Counted from the first letter of the stretch, positions 9,299 to 17,875 are shown. The stretch: DNA of 64,000 nucleotides from RGIG8775 sp045128735 (GCA_045128735.1 JBGVRT010000089.1:56215-120214); one strand, 5' to 3'. The notes: generated from the sequence alone by a model not told the origin. A program made the numbers and translations.

Positions 9299-9658
9299 TT
9301 AGAACTTAAGGCCGCCCTCGCGAGCGCCGTCAGCCAACTCCGATACACGTCCGTGATAAAGATAGCCGCCTCTGTCGAATACGACTTCGGTGATACCCTT
9401 TGCTGCTGCTCTCTCGGCAATCTTCTTACCTACAAGCTTTGCAGCTTCCTTGTTGCCGCCATTACCCTCGAAATCCTTTTCAAGAGTCGAAGCGGAAACC
9501 AATGTTACGCCTGCAACGTCGTCGATAACCTGCGCACTGATATTCGCATTAGAGCGATATACAGCGAGACGGGGACGCTCTGCAGTTCCGGAAATCTTAG
9601 CTCTGATCTTCTTGTGTCTCTTAAGACGTACAAGATTACTATCTTTTCTTGAAACCAT
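9299..9658 (-). CDS. rplR: 50S ribosomal protein L18
   Basis: 119 residues. The start MVSRKDSNLVRLKRHKKIR and the core RPRLAVYRSNANISAQVIDD identify L18, a 5S rRNA-binding protein. The C-terminus DGAREGGLKF is the conserved end. It lies between rplF and rpsE. Confidence 0.98.
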   Translation of the reverse strand: MVSRKDSNLVRLKRHKKIRAKISGTAERPRLAVYRSNANISAQVIDDVAGVTLVSASTLEKDFEGNGGNKEAAKLVGKKIAERAAAKGITEVVFDRGGYLYHGRVSELADGAREGGLKF

Positions 9659-9676
9659 TTGTGTCCACTCCTTTCA

Positions 9677-10237
9677 TTATTTACCGGTCTTACCGGCCTT
9701 GCGGCGAACGTACTCATCAGAGTACTTAACACCCTTACCATGATAAGGCTCGGGGGGTCTCTTGCCTCTGATTACCGCAGCGATCTGTCCGACCACCTGC
9801 TTATTGTAACCCTTGATTACAATTGTGTTGGGGTTGGGAACGTCGAAGGAAATTCCGTCGGGCTCTGCGATGCAGAACTTATCCTGAGGAATACCGTTTA
9901 CAAGAGAGTGACCAAGGAAGAGCTGAAGTGTCTTGCCCTGCTTAACAACCTTGTAACCTACACCAACTACCTCGAGGGTCTTTGTGTAGCCGTTTGTAAC
10001 GCCCTCTACCATGTTAGCAAGAAGTGCGCGGGTGAGACCGTGAAGGCTTCTGTTCTCCTTCTCGTCGTTAGGACGGGTAACAGTAAGCTCGCCGTTCTCA
10101 AGAGCGATCTTCATATTGCTGTTAAATGTTTCTGTAAGTGTTCCGAGAGGTCCCTTAACAGTTACGACGTTTCCGTCGGCAATTGTTACGGTAACGTTCG
10201 CGGGAACAGCTATAGGCATTCTACCAATTCTTGACAT
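9677..10237 (-). CDS. rplF: 50S ribosomal protein L6
   Basis: 186 residues beginning MSRIGRMPIAVP. It has two repeated alpha/beta domains and the C-terminal signature PPEPYHGKGVKYSDEYVR. L6 lies at the base of the stalk. It follows rpsH in the spc operon. Confidence 0.98.
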   Translation of the reverse strand: MSRIGRMPIAVPANVTVTIADGNVVTVKGPLGTLTETFNSNMKIALENGELTVTRPNDEKENRSLHGLTRALLANMVEGVTNGYTKTLEVVGVGYKVVKQGKTLQLFLGHSLVNGIPQDKFCIAEPDGISFDVPNPNTIVIKGYNKQVVGQIAAVIRGKRPPEPYHGKGVKYSDEYVRRKAGKTGK

Positions 10238-10259
10238 ATTTCTATACCTCCCGCTTTAA

Positions 10260-10658
10260 TTACCAAACAAATGCAAGCACTTCGCCGCCTACCTTAAGGC
10301 TGCGTGCTTTCTTGTCTGTCATGATACCCTTGGATGTTGACACGATCGCTACGCCAAGGCCGTTCATAACCTTAGGCATATCCTCATATCCGGCATAGAT
10401 ACGAAGACCGGGCTTGGAGATACGGCGGATGCCGCGGATAACCTTCTGCTTACCTTCCATATACTTAAGAGTGATACGGATGATACCCTGGTTACCGTTA
10501 TCTACGATCTGGTAGCCCTTTACATAACCCTCTTCAACAAGAATGTCTGCGATAGACTTCTTCATGTTGGACGCCGGAATGTCAACTGTGGAATGCTTTG
10601 CGTTGTTAGCATTTCTGATTCGTGTGAGCATGTCGGCAATTACGTCTGACATTTGCAT
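10260..10658 (-). CDS. rpsH: 30S ribosomal protein S8
   Basis: 132 residues with the N-terminal DVIADMLTRIRNANNA and the C-terminal GLGVAIVSTSKGIMTDKKA, both S8 signatures. S8 binds 16S rRNA early in assembly and is a known autoregulator of spc operons in enteric bacteria. Here 164 nt of hairpin-rich sequence precede it (see 10659-10822). Confidence 0.98.
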   Translation of the reverse strand: MQMSDVIADMLTRIRNANNAKHSTVDIPASNMKKSIADILVEEGYVKGYQIVDNGNQGIIRITLKYMEGKQKVIRGIRRISKPGLRIYAGYEDMPKVMNGLGVAIVSTSKGIMTDKKARSLKVGGEVLAFVW

Positions 10659-10822
10659 AATTTTAATCCTCCTATATGCAAGTAATTTAATCTTGCTGCC
10701 GAAATCTTCTCGGCGGCATATCAGCGGTTAAGCCTTGCACCTTTTGGTGCTTGGCTTCCTTCTGATAGTTGGAGCGGTCTTTCGACCAAAATTTATTGTT
10801 GCGGCTTTCGCCGTAAACAATC
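10659..10822 (-). promoter_or_regulatory. Hairpin-rich spacer between rpsN and rpsH
   Basis: Most gaps in this operon are under 30 nt, but this one is 164 nt. On the mRNA strand it contains successive short hairpins: GGCGAAAGCC, GGTCGAAAGACC, GCCAAGCACC-AAAA-GGTGCAAGGC and a GCCGCCGAG/CTTCGGCAGC-like stem, followed by AGGAGG before rpsH. A processing site, a ribosomal protein binding site or a repeat scar would all fit. No promoter was recognised. Confidence 0.4.
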
Positions 10823-11008
10823 TTACCAGCTTGCCTTCTTTACGCCGGGAATCTCGCCCTTATAAGCAAGCTCACGGAAGCAAATACGGCAGATACCGAA
10901 TTTACGGAGATAAGCGTGGGGACGTCCGCAGATCTTGCATCTGTTGTACTCACGTGTGGAGAACTTCTGTGCCTTCTGCTGCTTCAAAATCATAGCTTTC
11001 TTTGCCAT
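10823..11008 (-). CDS. rpsZ: 30S ribosomal protein S14, zinc type
   Basis: A 61-residue short S14 with CKIC and CRIC Cys pairs (zinc knuckle) and the C-terminal GEIPGVKKASW. The short zinc form (also called rpsN1 or rpsZ) is normal for Bacillota. It lies between rplE and rpsH. Confidence 0.98.
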   Translation of the reverse strand: MAKKAMILKQQKAQKFSTREYNRCKICGRPHAYLRKFGICRICFRELAYKGEIPGVKKASW

Positions 11009-11024
11009 TACCTGTTACCTCCAA

Positions 11025-11564
11025 TTAGTTTGCAAAGGGAGCGCCCATAAGTGTAAGGAGCTCTTTTGCTTCTTCGTCGGTGTTTGCGGTTGTTACGAAA
11101 CAGATGTCCATACCGCGGATCTTATCAACCTTATCGTACTCGATTTCAGGGAAAATAAGCTGCTCTTTAAGACCGAGCGCGTAGTTTCCTCTGCCGTCGA
11201 ATGCGTTGGGGTTAATACCCTTAAAGTCACGAACTCTGGGAAGTGCGAAGTTGAAAAGTCTGTCTACAAACTCATACATCTTGTCGCCTCTGAGTGTAAC
11301 CTTTACACCGATCTTCATTCCCTCACGAAGCTTGAAGTTAGCTACCGACTTCTTTGCGTAAGTGGGAACTGCCTTCTGACCTGCGATAAGAGAAATATCG
11401 TTAATAACGCTGTCAATTGCCTTGGAGTTATCCTTTGCGTCGCCAACACCAACATTGATAACGATCTTATCAAGCTTGGGAATCTGCATTACGCTGGTAT
11501 ACTCGAACTTCTTCATAAGGGCGGGAGCAACCTCGGCCTTGTACATATCTCTAAGTCTTGCCAT
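11025..11564 (-). CDS. rplE: 50S ribosomal protein L5
   Basis: 179 residues beginning MARLRDMYKAEVAPALMKKF, with GQKAVPTYAKKSVANFKLRE and RDFKGINPNAFDGRGNYALG as family signatures. L5 binds 5S rRNA and contacts P-site tRNA. It lies between rplX and rpsZ. Confidence 0.98.
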   Translation of the reverse strand: MARLRDMYKAEVAPALMKKFEYTSVMQIPKLDKIVINVGVGDAKDNSKAIDSVINDISLIAGQKAVPTYAKKSVANFKLREGMKIGVKVTLRGDKMYEFVDRLFNFALPRVRDFKGINPNAFDGRGNYALGLKEQLIFPEIEYDKVDKIRGMDICFVTTANTDEEAKELLTLMGAPFAN

Positions 11565-11578
11565 AGTTTACTACCTCC

Positions 11579-11902
11579 TTATATTTCGGGATAGCCGCAC
11601 TTCTTGTGCATAGCTATACGAACCTTTTTGCCGTTATCAAGAACCTTAGAACCGATTCTTGCAGCCTTGCCGCACTTGGGGCAAGCGATTGCAACCTTGC
11701 AAGCGTAAACTGCTGCATTTGTATCAACAATTCCGCCTGTCTCGCCCTGTCTGCGAGCCTTAACGTGCTTATGAACTCCGTTAACGCCCTCAACGATAAC
11801 CTTGCCTTCCTTGGGGGAAACTGCGATTACCTTATGAGCTGTTGCTTTTTCTTCATACTTACCTGTAAGAAGTATTACGTTATCACCTGTTTTAATTTTC
11901 AT
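11579..11902 (-). CDS. rplX: 50S ribosomal protein L24
   Basis: 107 residues with the N-terminal KOW motif (MKIKTGDNVILLTGKYEEK) and NGVHKHVKARRQGETGGIVD. A CPKC pair and a C-terminal Cys suggest a zinc site. L24 is an assembly initiator of the 50S subunit. Confidence 0.97.
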   Translation of the reverse strand: MKIKTGDNVILLTGKYEEKATAHKVIAVSPKEGKVIVEGVNGVHKHVKARRQGETGGIVDTNAAVYACKVAIACPKCGKAARIGSKVLDNGKKVRIAMHKKCGYPEI

Positions 11903-11916
11903 CGTGCGTTACCTCC

Positions 11917-12285
11917 TTACAGTACTTCGGGAGCGAGAGAGAGGATCTTAAGGTAGTCCTTCTCACGAAGCTCTCTTGCCACAGGGCCAAATATACGGGT
12001 TCCTCTGGGCGTCTTATCTTCTCTGATGATTACCGCTGCGTTCTCGTCAAACTTGATGTAAGAACCGTCTGCACGCTTAAGACCGTGTACGCTTCTTACG
12101 ATAACAGCCTTGACTACTTCGCCCTTCTTAACAACTCCGCCGGGAGCAGCCTTCTTTACGCAGGCTACTACTACGTCGCCAATGTTTGCGTATCTACGGC
12201 CTGTACCGCCAAGTACGCGAATGCACATAAGCTCTTTTGCTCCGGTGTTGTCGGCAACCTTCATTAATGTTTGTTGCTGTATCAC
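11917..12285 (-). CDS. rplN: 50S ribosomal protein L14
   Basis: 122 residues beginning MIQQQTLMKVADNTGAKELM, with the conserved FGPVARELREKDYLKILSLAPEVL C-terminal region. L14 lies at the subunit interface. Standard position between rpsQ and rplX. Confidence 0.98.
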   Translation of the reverse strand: MIQQQTLMKVADNTGAKELMCIRVLGGTGRRYANIGDVVVACVKKAAPGGVVKKGEVVKAVIVRSVHGLKRADGSYIKFDENAAVIIREDKTPRGTRIFGPVARELREKDYLKILSLAPEVL

Positions 12286-12349
12286 TTTTGCGTTCCTCCT
12301 ATTTCAATACGATTTTTGACGTATTTACTGTTTTCGCATTATTGTGTTA

Positions 12350-12610
12350 TTACTTAGCCTTTTCGATGATCTCGACAACGCGCCATCTCTTTGTCTTAGA
12401 GAGAGGTCTTGTCTCCATGATCTTAACCTTGTCGCCTACGCCGCACTCGTTGTTGTCGTCCTGTGCGTGTACCTTCAAGGTGTGCTTAATGATCTTACCA
12501 TAAACAGGATGCTTTACGTTATCCTCGATAGCTACGACAACTGTCTTGTCCATCTTATCGCTGACAACCATGCCCACTCTGGTTTTTCTAAGTGCTCTTT
12601 CTTCTGTCAT
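12350..12610 (-). CDS. rpsQ: 30S ribosomal protein S17
   Basis: 86 residues, an OB-fold containing RVGMVVSDKMDKTVVVAIED and ETRPLSKTKRWRVVEIIEK. S17 is an early 16S rRNA binder. It follows rpmC by 12 nt. Confidence 0.98.
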   Translation of the reverse strand: MTEERALRKTRVGMVVSDKMDKTVVVAIEDNVKHPVYGKIIKHTLKVHAQDDNNECGVGDKVKIMETRPLSKTKRWRVVEIIEKAK

Positions 12611-12622
12611 GACTTATCCTCC

Positions 12623-12811
12623 TTATGCGTTCTTCTCGCGAAGAATCGTCATTACGCGTGCGATATCCTTCTTGACATCTGCAATTCTGTGCGGATTTTC
12701 AAGCTGGTTGATCGCGTGCTGAAAGCGGAGGTTGAAAAGCTCGCTCTTAAGCTCCTTGAGCTTTGCTTCCAGCTCTTCTGCGGACATTTTTCTGATTTCT
12801 ATTGTCTTCAC
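12623..12811 (-). CDS. rpmC: 50S ribosomal protein L29
   Basis: 62 residues, a two-helix protein with LKSELFNLRFQHAINQLENP, the L29 signature. L29 surrounds the tunnel exit. It is separated from rplP by 3 nt. Confidence 0.98.
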   Translation of the reverse strand: MKTIEIRKMSAEELEAKLKELKSELFNLRFQHAINQLENPHRIADVKKDIARVMTILREKNA

Positions 12812-12814
12812 AGC

Positions 12815-13237
12815 TTAGCCCTCCCCGTTTTCTTCTTTACAAACAAACTTGCACTTGATGGGAAGCTTGTGCGATGCAAGACGCATAGCTTCCTTTGCAA
12901 CCTCGGGTGCAACGTCAGCCATCTCGAACATAATGCGTCCGGGCTTAACTACTGCTACCCAATACTCAGGCGAACCCTTACCGGAACCCATACGTGTTTC
13001 TGCAGGCTTCTCAGTGATAGGCTTGTCGGGGAATATCTTGATCCAAACACGACCGCCACGGCGAGTATATCTTGTCATCGCGATACGGGCTGCTTCGATC
13101 TGGTTGCTTGTGATCCACGCGGGCTCAAGTGCAACGAGACCGTAGGTTCCGTTTGTAAGCGTATTTCCGCGGGATGCTTTTCCTTTAAGTCTGCCGCGCT
13201 GTACACGACGGAACTTAACTCTCTTAGGCATTAACAT
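12815..13237 (-). CDS. rplP: 50S ribosomal protein L16
   Basis: 140 residues beginning MLMPKRVKFRRVQRGRLKG. The typical L16 start is MLxPKR, so the first ATG (13237) is preferred over the one two codons later. The gene overlaps the end of rpsC by 14 nt, suggesting translational coupling. L16 organises the peptidyl transferase region. Confidence 0.97.
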   Translation of the reverse strand: MLMPKRVKFRRVQRGRLKGKASRGNTLTNGTYGLVALEPAWITSNQIEAARIAMTRYTRRGGRVWIKIFPDKPITEKPAETRMGSGKGSPEYWVAVVKPGRIMFEMADVAPEVAKEAMRLASHKLPIKCKFVCKEENGEG

Positions 13238-13997
13238 TTCTGCGTCCTCCTTCTCTCGGAGTTCTATCGTTTCTGTTATTGCCGCGTCTCTCGCCGTTGC
13301 GATTGTCTCTGCGGAAATTCTTGCGATCCTTGTTATCGCGAGGAGCGCGCTCGGACGTTCTGTTTACTTCAGAGAGAACCTCTCCTCTGTAAATCCATAC
13401 CTTAACGCCGATCTTTCCGTAGGTTGTGTCAGCTTCCCAGAAACCGTACTCGATATCTGCTCTGATGGTCTGAAGCGGGATTGTACCCTCGTGGTAGTGC
13501 TCTGTCTTAGCGATCTCGGCACCTGCAAGGCGTCCGCTACAGCTGATCTTGATACCCTTTGCACCAAGTCTCATTGTGTTACGGAGAGCCATCTTCATTG
13601 CTCTTCTGTAAGAGGTACGCTTCTCAAGCTGAGATGCGATGTTCTCTGCAACGAGCTGTGCATTGAGGTCGGGCTGCTTTACCTCGACAACGTTTACGTT
13701 TACGGGCATACCAACCATCTTCTCGAGGGTTGCTTTATACTTGTCGATCTCAGCGCCGCCACGTCCGATTACAAGGCCGGGCTTTGCGCAGTGAATGAAC
13801 ACTCTTACTCTGTGTCCGTCACGCTCGATCTCGATCTTAGGAACGCCAGCTTCCTTGAGCTCGTTCTTAAGATACTTTCTGATGTTATAGTCGGAGACAA
13901 GAGTATCGCCGAAGGTTTCGTCCTTTGCGAACCATCTTGAATCCCAGTTTTTAATTACGCCGACGCGCAGGCCGTGCGGATTAACTTTCTGACCCAT
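13224..13997 (-). CDS. rpsC: 30S ribosomal protein S3 with a basic C-terminal extension
   Basis: 257 residues. The KH domain (LVIGRGGAEIDKYKATLEKM) and the C-terminal S3 domain (IKISCSGRLAGAEIAKTEHY) are complete by about residue 212. About 40 extra residues follow, rich in Arg, Asn and Gly (RRDNRNGERRGNNRNDR). Usual Bacillota S3 is about 215-225 residues, so this disordered basic tail is an accessory feature. S3 lies at the mRNA entry tunnel. Confidence 0.97.
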   Translation of the reverse strand: MGQKVNPHGLRVGVIKNWDSRWFAKDETFGDTLVSDYNIRKYLKNELKEAGVPKIEIERDGHRVRVFIHCAKPGLVIGRGGAEIDKYKATLEKMVGMPVNVNVVEVKQPDLNAQLVAENIASQLEKRTSYRRAMKMALRNTMRLGAKGIKISCSGRLAGAEIAKTEHYHEGTIPLQTIRADIEYGFWEADTTYGKIGVKVWIYRGEVLSEVNRTSERAPRDNKDRKNFRRDNRNGERRGNNRNDRTPREGGRRNVNA

Positions 13998-14015
13998 TTT
14001 AGCTACCTCCCTCTC

Positions 14016-14351
14016 TTAGTCTCTTTCTTTAACAACCATTGTCACGTGGCTTGTTCTCTTAAGGATTCTGTCTGCGCTTCCCTTTGCTCTGGGCATTACT
14101 CTCTTGAGAGTAGGACCGGGGCATACGAAGCACTCGGAGACATAAAGCTTAGAGGGGTCCATGTGAAAATTGTTTTCTGCATTTGCAACTGCGCTGCCGA
14201 GGAGCTTGATAAGATACTCGGATGCGCTCTTGTGTGTGTTCTTGAGAATTCCCATCGCAACACCGGCGTCCTTACCTCTGATGAGGTCGAGAACGATCTT
14301 TACCTTGCGAGGAGAAATTCTTGCATACTTAAGATATGCCTTTGCTTCCAT
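14016..14351 (-). CDS. rplV: 50S ribosomal protein L22
   Basis: 111 residues with KYARISPRKVKIVLDLIRGK and the C-terminal hairpin tip region PRAKGSADRILKRTSHVTMV, which lines the exit tunnel near the macrolide site. It lies between rpsS and rpsC. Confidence 0.98.
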   Translation of the reverse strand: MEAKAYLKYARISPRKVKIVLDLIRGKDAGVAMGILKNTHKSASEYLIKLLGSAVANAENNFHMDPSKLYVSECFVCPGPTLKRVMPRAKGSADRILKRTSHVTMVVKERD

Positions 14352-14370
14352 TTCTTAATTCCTCCCTTGC

Positions 14371-14652
14371 TTATTTACCGTTGTTGGATGTCTTGGAACC
14401 TGCATGTCCCTTGAATGTTCTTGTGGGCGCAAACTCACCGAGCTTGTGTCCTACCATATCCTCGGTTACGTAAACCGGAACGTGCTTTCTTCCGTCGTGA
14501 ACAGCGATCGTATGACCGACAAATTCCGGGAATATGGTCGACGCACGAGACCATGTCTTAAGAACTTTCTTTTCGTTCTTTTCGTTCATGGCACAGATGC
14601 GAGCGTAGAGCTTCTCCTCTACGAAAGGTGCTTTTTTAAGGCTTCTGCTCAT
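14371..14652 (-). CDS. rpsS: 30S ribosomal protein S19
   Basis: 93 residues beginning MSRSLKKAPFVEEKL, with the conserved HDGRKHVPVYVTEDMVGHKL and FAPTRTFKGHAG. S19 forms a 30S-head pair with S13. It is 14 nt from rplB. Confidence 0.98.
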   Translation of the reverse strand: MSRSLKKAPFVEEKLYARICAMNEKNEKKVLKTWSRASTIFPEFVGHTIAVHDGRKHVPVYVTEDMVGHKLGEFAPTRTFKGHAGSKTSNNGK

Positions 14653-14666
14653 TTTATATTCCCTCC

Positions 14667-15497
14667 TTATTTAGCGTTTCTGCGTTTTACGATGAACTTG
14701 TCTGTTCTTGCCTTCTTGTTTCTTGTCTTATAACCAAGAGCAGGCTTACCCCAAGGTGTAACAGGCGAAGGACGACCGATAGGCGACTTACCTTCACCAC
14801 CACCGTGCGGGTGATCGCAGGGGTTCATTACGGAACCGCGTACTGTGGGACGAATGCCAAGGTGTCTGGTCTTACCTGCCTTACCGAGCTTAACTGTGTC
14901 GTGCTCGATATTGCCGACCTGACCGATAGATGCCTTGCACTCAAGACGAATAATTCTAACCTCGCCCGAGGGAAGTCTTACCTGAGCAACGCCGTTCTCC
15001 TTAGCGATAAGCTGTGCAAATGCGCCTGCGGAACGAACGAGCTGTGCGCCCTTACCGGGGTAAAGCTCAACGTTGTGGATCATCGTACCAACGGGGATGT
15101 TTGCGATAGGAAGAGTGTTACCGGGCTTGATATCAGCCTCGGCACCGGAGTAAACAACGTCTCCGTCCTTGAGACCAACGGGAGCGATGATGTAGCTCTT
15201 GTCGCCGTTCTCATTCTCAAGAAGTGCGATGTACGCGCTTCTGTTGGGGTCGTACTCAACACCGATTACCTTTGCGGGCGACTCGTTGTCGCGCTTGAAG
15301 TCGATGATTCTGTACTTAACCTTGTTTCCGCCGCCGTGATGACGAACTGTGATCTTACCGTAGCTGTTACGGCCGGCGTGCTTCTTCTTGATAACTATGA
15401 GGCTCTTCTCGGGAGAGAACTTGGTGATCTCGTCAAAAGACGGAACAGCCATATGTCTTCTCGAGGGAGTCGTAGGCTTATACTTAATTGTAGGCAT
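14667..15497 (-). CDS. rplB: 50S ribosomal protein L2
   Basis: 276 residues. The N-terminal OB-like domain and the SH3-like C-terminal domain are complete; the catalytic-region signature GVAMNPCDHPHGGGEG-type sequence appears as GSVMNPCDHPHGGGEGKSP. L2 is required for subunit joining and peptidyl transfer. It lies between rplW and rpsS. Confidence 0.98.
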   Translation of the reverse strand: MPTIKYKPTTPSRRHMAVPSFDEITKFSPEKSLIVIKKKHAGRNSYGKITVRHHGGGNKVKYRIIDFKRDNESPAKVIGVEYDPNRSAYIALLENENGDKSYIIAPVGLKDGDVVYSGAEADIKPGNTLPIANIPVGTMIHNVELYPGKGAQLVRSAGAFAQLIAKENGVAQVRLPSGEVRIIRLECKASIGQVGNIEHDTVKLGKAGKTRHLGIRPTVRGSVMNPCDHPHGGGEGKSPIGRPSPVTPWGKPALGYKTRNKKARTDKFIVKRRNAK

Positions 15498-15513
15498 TTC
15501 TTTAACCTCCTAC

Positions 15514-15807
15514 TTAGTTGAGGCCTTCGAAGAACTCGATGGTCTTGGAATCGGGCTTAAGAGTAACTATTGCCTTCTTCCACTCGGATGTGTATCCGAA
15601 GTGTACGCCGAGTCTCTTGGGCTTCTTCTTCATATTGATTGTGTTTACGCAGAGAACCTCTACCTTGAACATCTCCTCAACTGCGTGAGCGATGTCAGCC
15701 TTTGTAGCGTCCTTAGCAACCTCGAAGGTGTACTTCTTCTCTGCGATTCCATCCATACTTGCCTCTGTGATAATGGGCTTGATGATAACATCCTGAATCA
15801 TTTTCAT
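15514..15807 (-). CDS. rplW: 50S ribosomal protein L23
   Basis: 97 residues containing DVIIKPIITEASM and KKYTFEVAKDATKADIAHAV, with CVNTINMKKKPKRLG near the C-terminus. L23 sits at the tunnel exit and docks trigger factor and SRP. Its ATG overlaps the rplD stop by one base (TAATG). Confidence 0.98.
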   Translation of the reverse strand: MKMIQDVIIKPIITEASMDGIAEKKYTFEVAKDATKADIAHAVEEMFKVEVLCVNTINMKKKPKRLGVHFGYTSEWKKAIVTLKPDSKTIEFFEGLN

Positions 15808-16430
15808 TATGCAAATACCTCCTCAAGCTTTTCAACAGCAGCCTTGGAAACGATAAGCTTTTCTGCATTGAGAATATCGTATACGTTGATTGTGCTGTAA
15901 ATCGATGTTACAACTCCGGGAATGTTCGCACTGCTCTTAACTACGAAGTTATCAACCTCGGGAAGAACGATGAGCGACTTCTTCTCTGCGCCGAGAGCAC
16001 CAAGCATATTGACGATTGTCTTTGTCTTGTACTCTGTGCACTTGATGTCATCAACAACGATAAGGTTTCCTTCAGCAACCTTGGCAGAAAGAGCGCTGTA
16101 AAGAGCAACTCTCTTTGTCTTCTTGTTCATTGCGATGCGGTAATCTCTGGGCTTAGGGCCAAGAGCGATACCACCGTGTGTCCACTGGGGCGAACGTGTC
16201 GAACCCTGACGAGCTCTACCTGTTCCCTTCTGTCTCCAGGGCTTTCTGCCACCGCCCGATACCTCGGAGCGAGTGAGAGTGGACTGTGTACCCTGTCTCT
16301 GATTCATAAGGTAAGTTCTGACAGCTGCGTGGAGAACTGCACCCTTGATTTCTGCGCCGAATATTACGTCAGACAATGCGATCTCGCCGACCTCTTTGCC
16401 CGCCATATCAAATACTTTTACGTTTGGCAT
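15807..16430 (-). CDS. rplD: 50S ribosomal protein L4
   Basis: 207 residues with the extended loop signature RQGTQSTLTRSEVSGGGRKP and GTGRARQGSTRSPQWTHGG. L4 lines the exit tunnel. In enterobacteria L4 represses the S10 operon; a comparable role for the long leader upstream of rpsJ here is only a possibility. Confidence 0.98.
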   Translation of the reverse strand: MPNVKVFDMAGKEVGEIALSDVIFGAEIKGAVLHAAVRTYLMNQRQGTQSTLTRSEVSGGGRKPWRQKGTGRARQGSTRSPQWTHGGIALGPKPRDYRIAMNKKTKRVALYSALSAKVAEGNLIVVDDIKCTEYKTKTIVNMLGALGAEKKSLIVLPEVDNFVVKSSANIPGVVTSIYSTINVYDILNAEKLIVSKAAVEKLEEVFA

Positions 16431-16450
16431 TGTGTATGTCCTCCTTTCGC

Positions 16451-17080
16451 TTACGCTTTAACCGAGTCACGGATGAACACGATACCGTTCTTTGCACCGG
16501 GAATTGCACCCTTAACAGCGATGATGTTCTTTTCCGCATCGATCTTTACAACCTTAAGATTAAGCACAGTAACCTGCTCATTACCATACTGTCCGGCCAT
16601 CTTCTTGTTCTTGAAGATTCTCGCAGGGTCGATAACACCCATAGAACCCGACTGACGGTGGATAGGACCAACGCCGTGAGTAGCGCAGAGCTTGTGAAGA
16701 TTCCATCTCTTGATCGCACCTGTGTAACCACGTCCCTTTGTCATACCTGTAATGTCGACCTTGTCGCCTGCGGCGAAGGTTTCGGCTGTGATGACATCGC
16801 CGACGTTGAGAGCGGAGCAATCGTCAAGGCGGAACTCCTTAAGATGCTTCTTGAAAGCAACTCCTGCCTTATTAAAGTGACCGATCTCAGCCTTTGTCAT
16901 GTGCTTTTCCTTAGCGTCTACGAAACCAAGCTGAACAGCTTCGTAACCGTCGTTTTCAGCAGTCTTCTTCTGTGTTACTACACAGGGACCTGCTGCGATT
17001 ACCGTTACCGGGATGACGTTTCCGATCTCATCAAAGATCTGAGTCATACCGATTTTCTTACCGATAATACCCTTTTTCAT
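16451..17080 (-). CDS. rplC: 50S ribosomal protein L3
   Basis: 209 residues beginning MKKGIIGKKIGMTQIFDE. It contains the central extension signature GTGRAKGFAGAIKRWN-like sequence (here TKGRGYTGAIKRWNLHKL). L3 contacts the peptidyl transferase centre. A 142-nt hairpin-containing spacer (for example CTCC-TTCG-GGAG on the mRNA) separates it from rpsJ. Confidence 0.97.
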   Translation of the reverse strand: MKKGIIGKKIGMTQIFDEIGNVIPVTVIAAGPCVVTQKKTAENDGYEAVQLGFVDAKEKHMTKAEIGHFNKAGVAFKKHLKEFRLDDCSALNVGDVITAETFAAGDKVDITGMTKGRGYTGAIKRWNLHKLCATHGVGPIHRQSGSMGVIDPARIFKNKKMAGQYGNEQVTVLNLKVVKIDAEKNIIAVKGAIPGAKNGIVFIRDSVKA

Positions 17081-17222
17081 TTTGTTTTCCTCCTGTAGGT
17101 TATTGGTTGACGCTTTGAATTTCTCCCGAAGGAGCTACGCCAACGTGACCGACAAAATCCGTTGCTATGCAACGATGCCGTACTTGATAACGACTTTTTG
17201 CGATGTTTTAACGAGTGCTTGA

Positions 17223-17534
17223 TTATATTTTAACTTCAATTTCCACACCGGCGGGAAGCTCGATGTTCATAAGAGCGTCCACAACCTTCTGAGAGGGCTT
17301 GATGATATCAACAAGTCTCTTGTGTGTGTGCAATTCGAACTGCTCGCGGCTATCCTTATACTTGTGTACCGCACGAAGGATCGTGATGATCTCCTTCTCG
17401 GTAGGAAGCGGGATAGGACCCGATACAGTAGCGCCGTTTCTCTTTGCTACCTCAACAACCTTCTCAGCTGCAGCGTCGATGATTGTGTGATCGTAGCTCT
17501 TGAGTTTAACTCTGATCTTTTCCTTTACTGCCAT
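17223..17534 (-). CDS. rpsJ: 30S ribosomal protein S10
   Basis: 103 residues with IRVKLKSYDHTIIDAAA and GPIPLPTEKEIITILR, the S10 signatures. It is the first gene of the S10-spc-alpha locus. AAAGGAGGTAAC precedes its ATG. A strong promoter and a leader of about 300 nt lie upstream. fusA, tuf and rpsL are not adjacent. Confidence 0.98.
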   Translation of the reverse strand: MAVKEKIRVKLKSYDHTIIDAAAEKVVEVAKRNGATVSGPIPLPTEKEIITILRAVHKYKDSREQFELHTHKRLVDIIKPSQKVVDALMNIELPAGVEIEVKI

Positions 17535-17846
17535 ATTACGTTACCTCCTTTTAGATTCACCACACATACCCGGCAAGCCATCGCAGACTTGCGTATATAT
17601 AATGTAGCGTTTTGTGGGGGCGAATTGCTCAACACTCTTTCACGTGTTTCTTGCATCTCCCAAAAAATCAGGAATTTGACGCACATCAGCATCTGTGAAC
17701 CAAACTCCGTAGGGATTTCCAAGTCCCACCCGTCAGACATTTTACAATTCTGTCGCCCGTTTAATCGGACATACTCCACAAGAATTACCTGCTACAGACG
17801 TCTCCGCAGCAGCAACCTCTTGCTTCATCGCATATCAAGCTCTGCT
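17535..17846 (-). promoter_or_regulatory. Long 5' leader of the S10 operon
   Basis: About 300 nt separate the promoter from rpsJ. The mRNA strand begins with a GC-rich block (GAGGTTGCTGCTGCGGAGAC) able to pair with nearby GTCTGTAGC-type segments, and contains several further complementary stretches, for example GGGTGGGACT with AAATCCC. An 84-codon GTG-started frame (17525-17779) runs through it and overlaps the rpsJ start. It has no convincing RBS and reads through the RBS of rpsJ, so an untranslated regulatory leader is preferred. Confidence 0.5.
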
Positions 17847-17875
17847 ATTATATCATATTTTTCTCAAGATTGCAA
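17847..17875 (-). promoter_or_regulatory. Strong sigma-A type promoter of the S10 operon
   Basis: On the minus strand TTGCAA (17870-17875) is followed after 17 bp by TATAAT (17847-17852), with TG one base before the -10 hexamer (extended -10). Transcription would start near 17840 and run through the leader into rpsJ. Confidence 0.85.

Noticed and set aside
17525..17779. 84-codon GTG-started frame in the S10 leader
   Set aside because: There is no convincing RBS, and it overlaps the RBS and start of rpsJ. Treated as a by-product of a structured leader, although coding cannot be excluded by eye.
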